From a virus, in the IMG/VR virus record IMGVR_UViG_3300017917_001130, positions 1-55,819 of that record: 55,819 nt of DNA. One strand, written 5' to 3'. A program made the position numbers and the translations under genes. This document shows positions 1 through 7,936 of the stretch, one piece after another. The notes beneath the pieces are model-generated. The model made no database searches and had not been told where the DNA came from. It worked only from the letters and a program-made list of their open reading frames with translations. Each line of letters begins with the position of its first letter. The stretch's first letter is position 1.

Positions 1-960
1 GTTCGCCGTTGCAAGGAATGGACTAGCGCAATCAAAACTAATAGTAAAAGCAGGGTTGACATATTTTCTCACAGCTCGTTGAATAACAGTGAGCAACACA
101 GCCCACTCTAATTTACTTGTGCCCAAGAAGTGCATCCAATCATGCTTGCCCTCTTGTAACAAGTTGTCATAACGCAAGGCCACTAGGCGCTTTAGCACCA
201 AGTGAACGTCACACATGTTTTGTCCACCCATGGACCAACCGTTGAAGTGAGTGTCTGGATACTTCACAGGATCACAATACTCTTTCATGATCTGGTACCA
301 ATCTTCTGCCGAAGTGTGATTGTCGCCTTGCAACACATTCAAGAACTTGGCTCCACCATTGGCAACACCTTTGCGGTGTTTCATGAAATACTCGTTGTTG
401 AACTTTGTGGCATCCACTGCTTCTTGCAATGTTCTAATGCCGCAGGCTTTGCTGGCTTCTTTGCTGTGGATAACCCAAGTTGGAATATCAAGAATCATAC
501 CATAGTCAGCAACATTGTCTAACCAATTAAGAACTAGTTCTCGTTTCTTTTGAGCTCGAGGACAACCAGAGTTGGCCTTCCAATCGCCCTCCCACAAGCC
601 TTTAGCAATCTGGAAACCGCCCGAGTCTCCGAGAACAAATGTGCCAGGTTCTCGCGTTCGGACCATGTCCTCCGACCAATCTTGCTTTGCAAGATCGAGA
701 TTAGCATGTCCTCCGGAATAGAGGCTCCAACGATACGGGAATAAAGCCTTGTTGGAATTAAGCCAGTTAAGTTGCTCCATATCCGTAAGACCCTGAGGGA
801 ATCTCGCTGGATCCACGTACTGTTCATTTCGTTGTCTACCTATAAATGTAGCATAGAACCCGCTGATGGCCGGAAGAAACACAGCGTAGTCGTTCTGCTT
901 GGCAGTTAAATTATCTTGTGTCAATTCTGCCCCACTTGATTCTAAGCCAGATTCGTTCAT
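1..960 (-). CDS. dpdA: DpdA/TGT-like 7-deazaguanine transglycosylase (3' end cut by window edge)
   Basis: The reverse strand is open from an ATG at 960 to the window edge (320 codons, no stop), so only the N-terminal part is present. GDSGGFQI at residues 111-118 and SFDCASPF near 308-315 match the two catalytic aspartate regions of tRNA-guanine transglycosylases (general base and nucleophile). Phage members of this fold (DpdA) exchange guanine in DNA for 7-deazaguanines, which protects against restriction. Whether this copy acts on DNA or tRNA cannot be told from the fragment. The start overlaps the DUF2061 gene by 50 nt and has no clear ribosome binding site, so a TTG further in is possible. 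No preQ0 synthesis gene was recognised in the window. Confidence 0.75.
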   Translation of the reverse strand, partial: MNESGLESSGAELTQDNLTAKQNDYAVFLPAISGFYATFIGRQRNEQYVDPARFPQGLTDMEQLNWLNSNKALFPYRWSLYSGGHANLDLAKQDWSEDMVRTREPGTFVLGDSGGFQIAKGLWEGDWKANSGCPRAQKKRELVLNWLDNVADYGMILDIPTWVIHSKEASKACGIRTLQEAVDATKFNNEYFMKHRKGVANGGAKFLNVLQGDNHTSAEDWYQIMKEYCDPVKYPDTHFNGWSMGGQNMCDVHLVLKRLVALRYDNLLQEGKHDWMHFLGTSKLEWAVLLTVIQRAVRKYVNPAFTISFDCASPFLATAN

Positions 961-1123
961 GTATGTAATAGTCAATGCTTAAAAGAATATGCAGTGCTGT
1001 GGCAAAGCCAGTGGCACTACCGATATCTCCTGTGAACATATATGTCCACAGGATTGTAAACAACCAAGCAGTGATGCGATATGTTATCATTCGCACCACA
1101 GTTCTTTTGTGTGTCTCTATCAT
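911..1123 (-). CDS. DUF2061 small membrane protein
   Basis: This 70-residue protein has two hydrophobic helices separated by a short polar turn and ends in the HERIWLRIKWGR pattern typical of DUF2061 predicted membrane proteins. An RTVVRMITYRITAW segment precedes the first helix, also as in that family. The molecular role is unknown. The ATG overlaps the stop codon of the sliding clamp (TAATG), implying translational coupling, and its end overlaps the DpdA-like gene. Confidence 0.75.
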   Translation of the reverse strand: MIETHKRTVVRMITYRITAWLFTILWTYMFTGDIGSATGFATALHILLSIDYYIHERIWLRIKWGRIDTR

Positions 1124-1845
1124 TATTTAGACTGCGCTGGCAAGATGTAATTATAAACAGCCATGCCTGAATCCACTGTGATCTGTGCCGCGCCATCATC
1201 ACTAATGCGAATGACTTTGTCGCCAGTCAAATCCATGATGCTGGCAAACTGTTTTGCTGGCCAGGCCCATGCACGTTTCAATTGCCCACTAACACCAGGA
1301 TGAAACACAAAGTTACCTGCGTGTGTGGAGTGGTCACCAAAGAAAAACTTCAAGTCACCGTTTTCTGTCTTGGCTTGAAAATTTGGCTCTTCAACGTTTG
1401 CAGCCATTTGCCACTTCAGTCGCTGAATAGCAGCGTTGGTTGGTTCAAACTCAATGTGCCATGTAGGAGTCTTAAACTTGCTGGGCTTGAGCTTTTCAGT
1501 AACAACACCGCTGGACATAAAGCGATAGCTGTTCTTAAAGTCACCGGCTTGGTTTTCAAAGCTGATGCCATCGGGTTCACCACTGCCACCACGTGTGATA
1601 GCAAGTGTGGCGTTTTCTTTGTACTCTTGTAAATTCAGCAAAGTTTTAAGTTTGCTCAAGTTAGGCATACCAAATGTGCCCACAAAGTCTGCAACTGGGT
1701 TATGGTAGTGGCCTTTGATAACCACGCTTAGGTCTTCTGCAAGACCTTCAATTTTTGTTTCGTTAGTGTCGCCAACAATCTTAATCAAGTCAATGCAGCC
1801 AAGATCAAAAGTATGCTCTACCAAGTCTAATAGACAATCTCTCAT
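1123..1845 (-). CDS. 45: DNA polymerase sliding clamp (T4 gp45-like)
   Basis: At 240 residues it is close to T4 gp45 (228), the trimeric ring that tethers the polymerase and, in T4, also activates late transcription. The layout is two clamp-like halves, with an SDDGAAQITVDSG strand pair near the C terminus. Identification rests on size, overall pattern and the setting two genes from a gp43-type polymerase, with a gp44-type loader elsewhere in the window. A strong AAGGAG lies before the ATG, and a CTAAATA late-type box lies about 35 nt upstream, giving a normal leader. It ends in QSK followed by TAA within CTAAATA, like the methyltransferase upstream. Confidence 0.8.
   Translation of the reverse strand: MRDCLLDLVEHTFDLGCIDLIKIVGDTNETKIEGLAEDLSVVIKGHYHNPVADFVGTFGMPNLSKLKTLLNLQEYKENATLAITRGGSGEPDGISFENQAGDFKNSYRFMSSGVVTEKLKPSKFKTPTWHIEFEPTNAAIQRLKWQMAANVEEPNFQAKTENGDLKFFFGDHSTHAGNFVFHPGVSGQLKRAWAWPAKQFASIMDLTGDKVIRISDDGAAQITVDSGMAVYNYILPAQSK
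1124..1130 (-). promoter_or_regulatory. CTAAATA box overlapping clamp stop codon
   Basis: CTAAATA directly abuts the DUF2061 ATG and contains the clamp TAA stop. It is too close to start DUF2061 transcripts, but could serve the DpdA-like gene downstream. It may simply reflect the shared QSK-stop ending. Confidence 0.25.
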
Positions 1846-1877
1846 TAAAGTTCTCCTTGTGTGTTAGTATATAGGTT

Positions 1878-2822
1878 TTATTTAGATTGCACAATGATTT
1901 TGGCCAAGGTTTGTCCGCCACGCATGCTGGTTATTTCTCCAGGTTTACGCAATTCGAGCCAACTAAGGTCACCAGGTGCATCATACGACTGTTCCAATTC
2001 AAAGCCCGCAGACTCTGCATGTTGAACAATCATTCTCCGTGGGGTGTAGCACATAAAGTGCCGTTCACTCAAGCCTACACCTTGCGCACGGTCGCAGTTG
2101 TTGTAGGTCATAATCAACGTACCGCCGGGTCTCAGCTTGTCATACAGTTCTGTCAAATACTGTTGAATCACTTTCATAGGGCGATAGTTAAAATAGTTGT
2201 AGGCAAACACAAAACCAAATTGGTTTGTGGGTAACTGCCAAAAAATTGGATACCGGCCGCGGTCATCAATAATATACTCTCTGAGCCTGCGTTGGTATTC
2301 CATGGTGAATTGCGATACGCTGGGCTTTAGTAATTCTTCATGAGTGTCTACCAGGTACAATGGATCCAGCGGCACCAAATCCTCAATAAAGTTTTCAAGT
2401 CCGGGACGTATGATCATGCCTGGGCAATGCCAGTCGCTTAGATTGCGCAAGCGAGCGCGAAGTGTAATATTACTATCGTCATCGATGCCCAATCTACGAT
2501 TTAGAATATACTCATTGGTTTCAAACGGTTGTTCATGATCAAACCATCGTTGACTTTCGCGCAAGTATTCGGGCTCCAGTTCCTCTCGTTTGACATTCAA
2601 AGTGTGCTTGAGACTGTTCAATGTGCCAATGAAGTTGTGTATGCCTGAATTGATGCTTTCAAAGTTTTCTAGTAAATTTTTACCATGATTGCCCATTTGG
2701 ATTTCGTGATGAAATACCACATGCAAGATACTGTCAAGACAACGCACAGCCTCAGCTATTTCTGCATCAGCACTGAGTGTGTCTAACAAGTTTATATAGG
2801 CAACGATTTCACTTAGTTTCAT
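1878..2822 (-). CDS. Class I SAM-dependent methyltransferase-like protein
   Basis: This 314-residue protein has a helical N-terminal region (1-125) and a Rossmann-type C-terminal part. DPLYLVDTHEELL resembles the SAM-binding strand-loop and acidic end of strand 2. The later FGFVFAYNYFNYR and KLRPGGTLIMTYNNCD match strands 4 and 5 of class I methyltransferases. The glycine-rich motif I is weak, so the substrate and even activity are uncertain. Its ATG overlaps the stop of DNA polymerase (ATGA) and it sits between polymerase and clamp, an odd place for a methyltransferase and suggestive of a replication-coupled role (inference). Confidence 0.6.
   Translation of the reverse strand: MKLSEIVAYINLLDTLSADAEIAEAVRCLDSILHVVFHHEIQMGNHGKNLLENFESINSGIHNFIGTLNSLKHTLNVKREELEPEYLRESQRWFDHEQPFETNEYILNRRLGIDDDSNITLRARLRNLSDWHCPGMIIRPGLENFIEDLVPLDPLYLVDTHEELLKPSVSQFTMEYQRRLREYIIDDRGRYPIFWQLPTNQFGFVFAYNYFNYRPMKVIQQYLTELYDKLRPGGTLIMTYNNCDRAQGVGLSERHFMCYTPRRMIVQHAESAGFELEQSYDAPGDLSWLELRKPGEITSMRGGQTLAKIIVQSK
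1879..1885 (-). promoter_or_regulatory. Late-type promoter box for the sliding clamp
   Basis: CTAAATA on the minus strand, sharing its TAA with the stop codon of the methyltransferase gene. A leader of about 28 nt with AAGGAG follows before the clamp ATG. It resembles the T4 late box TATAAATA. Confidence 0.5.
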
Positions 2823-5482
2823 TCAAACTCAAACAAACTGGTAAATGTATTTTCTGTGTTGGTAGCAGATGCAAGATCCCAGTTCAACACACTCAATAAG
2901 TTATCAACTTTTTTGTCCACCACAGTGGCTTCCATGGCATCATTGTCAAACGGCAGTTCTGTAAACCACTTGGGCAATCGTTGTTCATCAGTGGGATAAC
3001 CAATTGATGTCCAACCCAGGGCATTTGATCTGAGTTTGCACACAATAGTTTTCATACCATCAACAATGGCCATCGAATAGTTGTCACTGTTCATCTTGCG
3101 TAACTGATTCCAATTCAAAGCTGCTCTAACGTGTCCAGGCATGTTGGCTTTGCCTTGTGCAGCTTCTGCGGCACCATACTTGGTCAAGTTGTTCACACGC
3201 TTGGGACTTCCTTTCTCCCAACCTGGCCGCTCCATGAACTCATACTTGAACTCACGAATACGCTCTACAATCTCTTCTCGTTCGGCACCAGCCAGCACTT
3301 TATTTAGAATTTCCAACAAGAAGTCTTGAATAACCTTGGGTGTATCACTGCGCTTCAAGTCCAAGCCAGTGGCTTTGGTTTTGCCAATCTTGCCTTCTAC
3401 ATCCAGTCGCTTGCCTTCAATGTCAATAGCGTTGACAGCATAACGTTTCTTTGTGATAAACAAGCCACGATCTGCCACAGTTTCACGACCACACTTGATC
3501 AGTGATCCCATGTCTCGGGGGCAGTGAAATGCCTGTTCCATGAATGCAGGGAAACTTGCGTTGACTTGGTCAGCAAGGCTGTCATACAACGCAATACAAG
3601 TTTCCTTGTTCCACTCCATGCGTCCTTCTTCAACTTCGGTTTTAAGGACAGGCCATGCGGAGAAGTAGCACGAATCAGTATCTCCATAGATGACAGCTTT
3701 CCCGACATGATCGTATTCGCCAGTGATGCATTCGTTAAGATAGGCGTCCATGTGTTTGGCGATAGTTCGACCAGTAAGAGTCGTTGATTGGCCAATACGC
3801 TTGTCAAAGAATCTACAGCCCGGGTTAAGAATAGCGCCGTACAAACTGTTGAGGTTAATCTTTTTAACCAGTTGTCGCTTGTCCCAGAACGCAATGTCTT
3901 TGGCATCAGTTGCTTCCTTTTTCTTGGCTTGCAGTTCCTTGCGCTCACTGTACCAACGTTCCAACAATCCAGGAATAATACCCTTCTTCTCAAAACTAAG
4001 AATAGTGCCGTTGGCAGTTAAGATCCAAGGTTGATTGCTATCAAAGATCATAGTCCAAACTTCAGCAGCCGAATGTTTGGTTGCTGGTTCGTTCTCCCAG
4101 TCAATGATAATTTCTGTACCACGTTGTTGTTCCATCACAGCAGTGTATTCTAGTGATGCAAACAATCCTTCCCATGCGTCAGCAAACTTGCCACCGTTCT
4201 TGGCCATCTTGTCTTCAATATACTGGTCAGTCATTACTTGTCGCAGTTGTCCTACCACAGTTTCTGGTCCCATGTTCATGGCACGAATAGCCGATGGATA
4301 CAGTGAGTTAATGTCAACACTTCCAATCCATTCATGCAAGCCTTTCTTGGGATAGGCAACATAAGCACCGGCGGCCTGTGTGTTTTCATCACTGAGTCGC
4401 TGTTTACGATTGGGAACAACCATGCCACGTTCATGTGCTTCATTGATAATGGCCTGTTCAGTCACAGCCACAGCACCCATTGTGGTTTGTAGCAACACAG
4501 TATTAGCATGTGCCAGTTCATTTGCTAGATCCAAGAAACGTAACTTCTTGTCAAGTCGAGCAATCAGCATGGTATCTTGGCGGTTGTATCGAATAAACGT
4601 ACCAAAGTGTTGATTGTATAACTGATCCAATGTGCCTTCAAACTGTGTCTTGCGCTCGCCCAGTTCATGCTCAGAAATAGCATCCAAACTATAGCTATGA
4701 CGTTCTTCATACGTGTACTTGCGATACAGTTGCATATAGTCCATATGCACACGACCAATCAAGTCATATGTTTCATTCTCAGCACCAAAGCGTTCAAACA
4801 TGCGCTTCTTGGGCAGTTGTCCCCACAAGCAAAATTTGCGTGTGTCATCCTTGCTCAAGACGCGAGTACATCTGTTGATAGTGTAGGGAATATCATAGCC
4901 TTCACTGTTCCAACCTGTCAATATGTCTGCGTCGTCAATGAGATCAAGAAACGTCTTGATCATGTCTGCTTCGTTGTCAAACAGGATTGTGTTTTCAAAC
5001 TCAGCAACCAACTCCTGTGCTGTTTCCCAACTTAGGCCTTTGGGAGGCACAGCCAAAGTAACCAATTGGTCCAGCCAATCAAGATACACAGAGATCGCAG
5101 TGATGGGATTGAATGGATCTTCTACAGGTGAGAAGCCACGTTCTTTATCAAAGTCAACTTCAATGTCAAAAAACGCTGTGTGTAGTTCTGGTGCGTCAAC
5201 GTCTTTGTAGTTTTCTTCTAAGCAACGAAAGATAGGATTGATATCTGATTCATAAAGTTGCTTACCGCTTTGAATGCGGACTTCTTTGCGGAACTCTTTG
5301 TTATTGCGTGTAGAAAATCTTGATACGGGTGTGCCGTAGATACTACGAAACTTGCCTCTAGGGTCATCGTAATAGAAGATGTAGTTTGCTGGGTATTCTT
5401 GATATTTGCGAACACCGCCGCGGCGTTCTACAACATGAATGCGATCGTGTTCACGATCAAAAAGTGCGTCTATGTAACTCAT
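2819..5482 (-). CDS. 43: Family B DNA polymerase (T4 gp43-like)
   Basis: This replicative polymerase with 3'-5' proofreading has 887 residues (T4 gp43 has 898). Exonuclease motifs are FFDIEVDF near 104-111, TGWNSEGYDIPY and YNRQDTMLI. Polymerase motifs are A (SVDINSLYPS), the KKINLNSLYG helix and C (VIYGDTDS), with KKRY of the palm after motif C. The C terminus, TSLFEFE, looks like a clamp-binding peptide. All catalytic aspartates are present. The start has GGAG eight nt upstream. A TATAAATA box lies in the dsbA-like stop region, and the 70-nt leader contains a GTTCC/GGAAC hairpin. Confidence 0.97.
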   Translation of the reverse strand: MSYIDALFDREHDRIHVVERRGGVRKYQEYPANYIFYYDDPRGKFRSIYGTPVSRFSTRNNKEFRKEVRIQSGKQLYESDINPIFRCLEENYKDVDAPELHTAFFDIEVDFDKERGFSPVEDPFNPITAISVYLDWLDQLVTLAVPPKGLSWETAQELVAEFENTILFDNEADMIKTFLDLIDDADILTGWNSEGYDIPYTINRCTRVLSKDDTRKFCLWGQLPKKRMFERFGAENETYDLIGRVHMDYMQLYRKYTYEERHSYSLDAISEHELGERKTQFEGTLDQLYNQHFGTFIRYNRQDTMLIARLDKKLRFLDLANELAHANTVLLQTTMGAVAVTEQAIINEAHERGMVVPNRKQRLSDENTQAAGAYVAYPKKGLHEWIGSVDINSLYPSAIRAMNMGPETVVGQLRQVMTDQYIEDKMAKNGGKFADAWEGLFASLEYTAVMEQQRGTEIIIDWENEPATKHSAAEVWTMIFDSNQPWILTANGTILSFEKKGIIPGLLERWYSERKELQAKKKEATDAKDIAFWDKRQLVKKINLNSLYGAILNPGCRFFDKRIGQSTTLTGRTIAKHMDAYLNECITGEYDHVGKAVIYGDTDSCYFSAWPVLKTEVEEGRMEWNKETCIALYDSLADQVNASFPAFMEQAFHCPRDMGSLIKCGRETVADRGLFITKKRYAVNAIDIEGKRLDVEGKIGKTKATGLDLKRSDTPKVIQDFLLEILNKVLAGAEREEIVERIREFKYEFMERPGWEKGSPKRVNNLTKYGAAEAAQGKANMPGHVRAALNWNQLRKMNSDNYSMAIVDGMKTIVCKLRSNALGWTSIGYPTDEQRLPKWFTELPFDNDAMEATVVDKKVDNLLSVLNWDLASATNTENTFTSLFEFE

Positions 5483-5530
5483 TTAACTCCGTTTGTGGCC
5501 GGTAAGCCGTGATTCATGTTCCTTACGGGA

Positions 5531-5545
5531 ACGACTCGTCTGCTG
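5531..5545 (-). promoter_or_regulatory. Hairpin in the DNA polymerase mRNA leader
   Basis: The inverted repeat GTTCC-CGTAA-GGAAC lies within about 5518-5534 of the leader between the late box and the polymerase ATG; boundaries are approximate. T4 gp43 represses its own translation through a leader hairpin, so an analogous operator is possible. The stem is only 5 bp and lies some 35-50 nt before the start. Confidence 0.3.
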
Positions 5546-5551
5546 AACAGA

Positions 5552-5559
5552 TATTTATA
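5552..5559 (-). promoter_or_regulatory. T4-type late promoter TATAAATA upstream of DNA polymerase
   Basis: An exact TATAAATA on the minus strand whose TAA is also the stop codon of the dsbA-like gene (CTA TAA ATA). It would give a leader of about 60 nt for the polymerase gene. Confidence 0.6.
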
Positions 5560-5815
5560 GTGTTTTGCCAACAGTCTCGAGAATTGTTTCAAGCAATTCG
5601 TGATTTTGTTTTTCTTTGCCAAACTCTGCTTTGTGTGCTAACTTGATAGCCTTCTTCAACACAGCTGGTTTGATTTCCAATTCCTCAGCCACTGCTTTGA
5701 TAGTATCAGTCAAGCCACCATTGAGGGTTTCGATCTCGTGGAGAACGGCCATACCCTCATTGATCATCTGAGTGAGTTTGATCTTTTGGTCGCCGTTGAA
5801 TGTCTTTGCTGTCAT
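5555..5815 (-). CDS. DsbA-like small dsDNA-binding protein
   Basis: This 86-residue, helix-rich protein has the pattern EIETLNGGLTDTIKAVAEEL followed by a Lys-rich helix. It resembles T4 DsbA, a small double-stranded DNA binding protein acting near late promoters. The match is to the layout NE-x-IKD-x-(6)-ELxV and the size, not a verified alignment. AAAGGA precedes the ATG. It lies immediately before DNA polymerase. The alternative is an unrelated small helical phage protein. Confidence 0.5.
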   Translation of the reverse strand: MTAKTFNGDQKIKLTQMINEGMAVLHEIETLNGGLTDTIKAVAEELEIKPAVLKKAIKLAHKAEFGKEKQNHELLETILETVGKTL

Positions 5816-5828
5816 ATTTTTCCTTTAA

Positions 5829-5836
5829 TATAAATA
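5829..5836 (+). promoter_or_regulatory. T4-type late promoter TATAAATA for the HNH endonuclease
   Basis: An exact TATAAATA on the plus strand, 62 nt before the HNH start codon. It faces away from all neighbouring genes, so it serves the inserted endonuclease alone. Confidence 0.6.
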
Positions 5837-5897
5837 AAAATGCCGGTCGCGATGCTACCAACATCCACCAGCTCTAATGCTACAAGGAGCAATCAGC

Positions 5898-6428
5898 ATG
5901 ATATTTATTGATAACAAGTATACACGCTGGTATTATAATATTATTAATGCCGCTGTGTCAAGGTCTATTCCAACAGATTACACCGAAAAACATCACATCA
6001 TCCCCAAATCACTAGGCGGAAGCAATTCCAACATCAACTTAGTTAAACTAACGCCAAAGGAACATTTTATTTGTCATCGGTTACTAACCAAAATGGTATA
6101 TGAGAATTCTGCCAAAATTAAAATGCACAATGCAGCATTTCAAATGACTGTCAAAAGTTCAACCCAGCGACGTTATAAAATCAGTTCGAGGACGTATGAG
6201 ATTCTTAGAAGAAATAAGTCTGCGGCAATGCTAGGTAATTCATACGGTAAACGCCCAATGTCCGAGGAGACAAAGAGAAAAATTTCCGAAGCTAAGAAAG
6301 GCGTATCGATAAACAAAGGAAAGACAATTTCCGAAGAGCAAAAGAAGAAACTATCTGTTGCACTCAAAGGAAGAATGCCGTGGAACAAGGGAAAAACTTA
6401 CACCCATAAAAGGTCCGTTGATTCGTAA
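5898..6428 (+). CDS. HNH homing endonuclease with NUMOD3-type repeats
   Basis: Residues 30-70 carry EKHHIIPKSLGG, then NINLVKLTPKEHFICH, the HNH fold of phage homing endonucleases. The C terminus has three NUMOD3-like DNA-binding repeats (SEETKRKISEAKKG, SEEQKKKLSVALKG, then PWNKGK). The start is the ATG at 5898, eight nt after AAGGAG, rather than the ATG at 5877. It is on the opposite strand to its neighbours, has its own late box and sits between the dsbA-like and 474-residue genes. This fits a free-standing mobile gene inserted between host-phage genes. Confidence 0.9.
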   Translation: MIFIDNKYTRWYYNIINAAVSRSIPTDYTEKHHIIPKSLGGSNSNINLVKLTPKEHFICHRLLTKMVYENSAKIKMHNAAFQMTVKSSTQRRYKISSRTYEILRRNKSAAMLGNSYGKRPMSEETKRKISEAKKGVSINKGKTISEEQKKKLSVALKGRMPWNKGKTYTHKRSVDS

Positions 6429-6467
6429 CTTGCAGTAGCGAATTGCTTGTTACAGGCTCAACGGAAA

Positions 6468-6509
6468 GCCCACACACCGTAAACGGTAACGGTCCTAAGG
6501 TGTGTTGGG
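6468..6509. terminator. Hairpin between convergent genes, with an I-CeuI-site-like loop
   Basis: ACACACC at 6472-6478 pairs with GGTGTGT at 6499-6505, extended by CCC/GGG after a one-base bulge. The region separates the convergent HNH and 474-residue genes, so a bidirectional terminator is plausible, although no T-run follows. Another small stem, GGCT/AGCC, lies at 6455-6470. The loop contains TAACGGTCCTAAGGT, identical to 15 nt of the 23S rRNA site cut by I-CeuI. Confidence 0.4.
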
Positions 6510-7934
6510 TCAGCCCTTGCGGGCATGTGCTCTTCGACGCTTGGCGCCAATTTGTGTCACTTGCTCAATAATGTGATTGCGTTGATCAAATGCAGCCTCG
6601 CTTACCAAACCATTGCGTGTGAATTGACGATCAACGTAATTCTTGATCTGTTGTACATCTTCTTTGGTTTCTACACGAGCCAGCATGCGATTGACTTCTT
6701 CAAGTGTTTCGGTCATAACGGATTCAGGCATTGGTGTTGCACCGATACGCTTTATATATTCGTTTGTAGACAGTGGCTTTTCGGTTGGTGCTGTCCATGT
6801 TTGGCCCAGGCTTGGAGCGGCTGGTGCCTTGGGTGCAGCAGGTGCCTTGGGCGCAGCTGGTGCAGTTGTATAACCACTGAAACCAGTTCGTGCAAAGTTT
6901 GGTGTTGCTGGTTTCGCAGCTGGTTTAGGCAGATTATATGTTATCTTGCTTGGCATACCAGGTGCTGGAGTCGAAGTCGCTGGAGTTGTAGCTGCTGGTG
7001 CAGGTTGAGCTGCCGCAGTTGCCTGTTTGTTTAATTCAGCGTAGGTATAACGTTGTCCGGTGGCTGGATTGATAGCTGTGGTAGGAACACGTTTGCTAAA
7101 CACTTTGGGAGCAGGTTCGGCCTTGGCCAATTGATCTTCAAGATCTTGAATCTCTGCTTTTTTCATGTCAATTTGTTTTTTAAGTTCAACAGGGTCTGAC
7201 TTTTGTTTGAATATGTTGGTTTGCAAACGATCAATTGCATTGCCGCCTACATTCTTTACACCAGTGTTAAACCCTTTTGCTGTGGCTCGTCCCAATCCAG
7301 TTGTAGCACCACCAACTGTGGCACCTACACCTTGGCCAACACCGCCAGCAACGTTAGCAACACCACGGCCTACAGATTGCAAACCTTTGCCAACAGCAGT
7401 TCCAGCATCACCAATATCAGTGCCAACTGCTTTCCCAGCGGCACCAACTTTTTGAACACCGGTCTTGACATCACCATAGGTATTGGCTGCAACATTGGCA
7501 GCTTTGTTTAGTCCTGATTTGGTAGCGTTGTATGTTGCGGCTACAGGATCAGCAATTGCTGTCTTACCAACTTGTTTGATGGCACCACCAACATCACGAG
7601 CAGCACCGCCAATTGCGGCACCAGTATCAGCTACGTTTTTAGTGAACTTCTGTGCGCCTTTGCCAATTTTCTTGGCACCGCGTTGGATGTCTTTCCAAGT
7701 CAACTCATCTAGTTGTTCTTCTTCTAAGTTCTTGGTACGAACATATTTTTCGTAATAAGACTCGTCATTGCCTGCGTCACTGAAGTCATCATCGTCAGGA
7801 AAATCAACGTCGTCGTCATCACCATGGTCGCCATGCAAATCATTGTAGTAATCTTCATCGCTATCATAGTTACGAGGATCAATCTCGTTTAGGTTTTTCT
7901 TTTTATTATCTTCAAATAGTTGGTCGATGATCAT
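6510..7934 (-). CDS. Low-complexity Ala/Gly/Pro-rich virion-cargo-like protein
   Basis: This 474-residue protein has a start peptide MIIDQLFE ending in LxE, the T4 capsid-targeting form. Residues 20-60 are very acidic (runs of D). Residues 75-235 are an amphipathic Gly/Ala/Val repeat region (KGLQSVGRGVANVAGG type) reminiscent of LEA or membrane-surface peptides. A short coiled coil (KKQIDMKKAEIQDLEDQL) and a Pro/Ala linker with APKAPAAPKAPAAP follow, then a helical C-terminal domain. No enzyme motif is seen. It follows the 238-residue gene by two nt and faces the HNH gene. An injected or scaffold-like internal protein is the best guess. Confidence 0.7.
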   Translation of the reverse strand: MIIDQLFEDNKKKNLNEIDPRNYDSDEDYYNDLHGDHGDDDDVDFPDDDDFSDAGNDESYYEKYVRTKNLEEEQLDELTWKDIQRGAKKIGKGAQKFTKNVADTGAAIGGAARDVGGAIKQVGKTAIADPVAATYNATKSGLNKAANVAANTYGDVKTGVQKVGAAGKAVGTDIGDAGTAVGKGLQSVGRGVANVAGGVGQGVGATVGGATTGLGRATAKGFNTGVKNVGGNAIDRLQTNIFKQKSDPVELKKQIDMKKAEIQDLEDQLAKAEPAPKVFSKRVPTTAINPATGQRYTYAELNKQATAAAQPAPAATTPATSTPAPGMPSKITYNLPKPAAKPATPNFARTGFSGYTTAPAAPKAPAAPKAPAAPSLGQTWTAPTEKPLSTNEYIKRIGATPMPESVMTETLEEVNRMLARVETKEDVQQIKNYVDRQFTRNGLVSEAAFDQRNHIIEQVTQIGAKRRRAHARKG

Positions 7935-7936
7935 AA

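Noticed and set aside
202-827. Open frames on both strands within 202-827
   Set aside because: They are shadows of the DpdA-like gene, which is open across the region and carries the conserved motifs.
3499-3993. 164-residue minus-strand frame inside the polymerase gene
   Set aside because: Overlaps the catalytic part of the polymerase in another frame and has no family pattern.
6481-6505. 23S rRNA fragment
   Set aside because: Only 15 nt match the rRNA; flanking bases differ from 23S rRNA.
7165-7755. Plus-strand Pro/Ala-rich frames opposite the 474-residue gene
   Set aside because: Low-complexity antisense of a Gly/Ala/Val-rich gene; no start signals.
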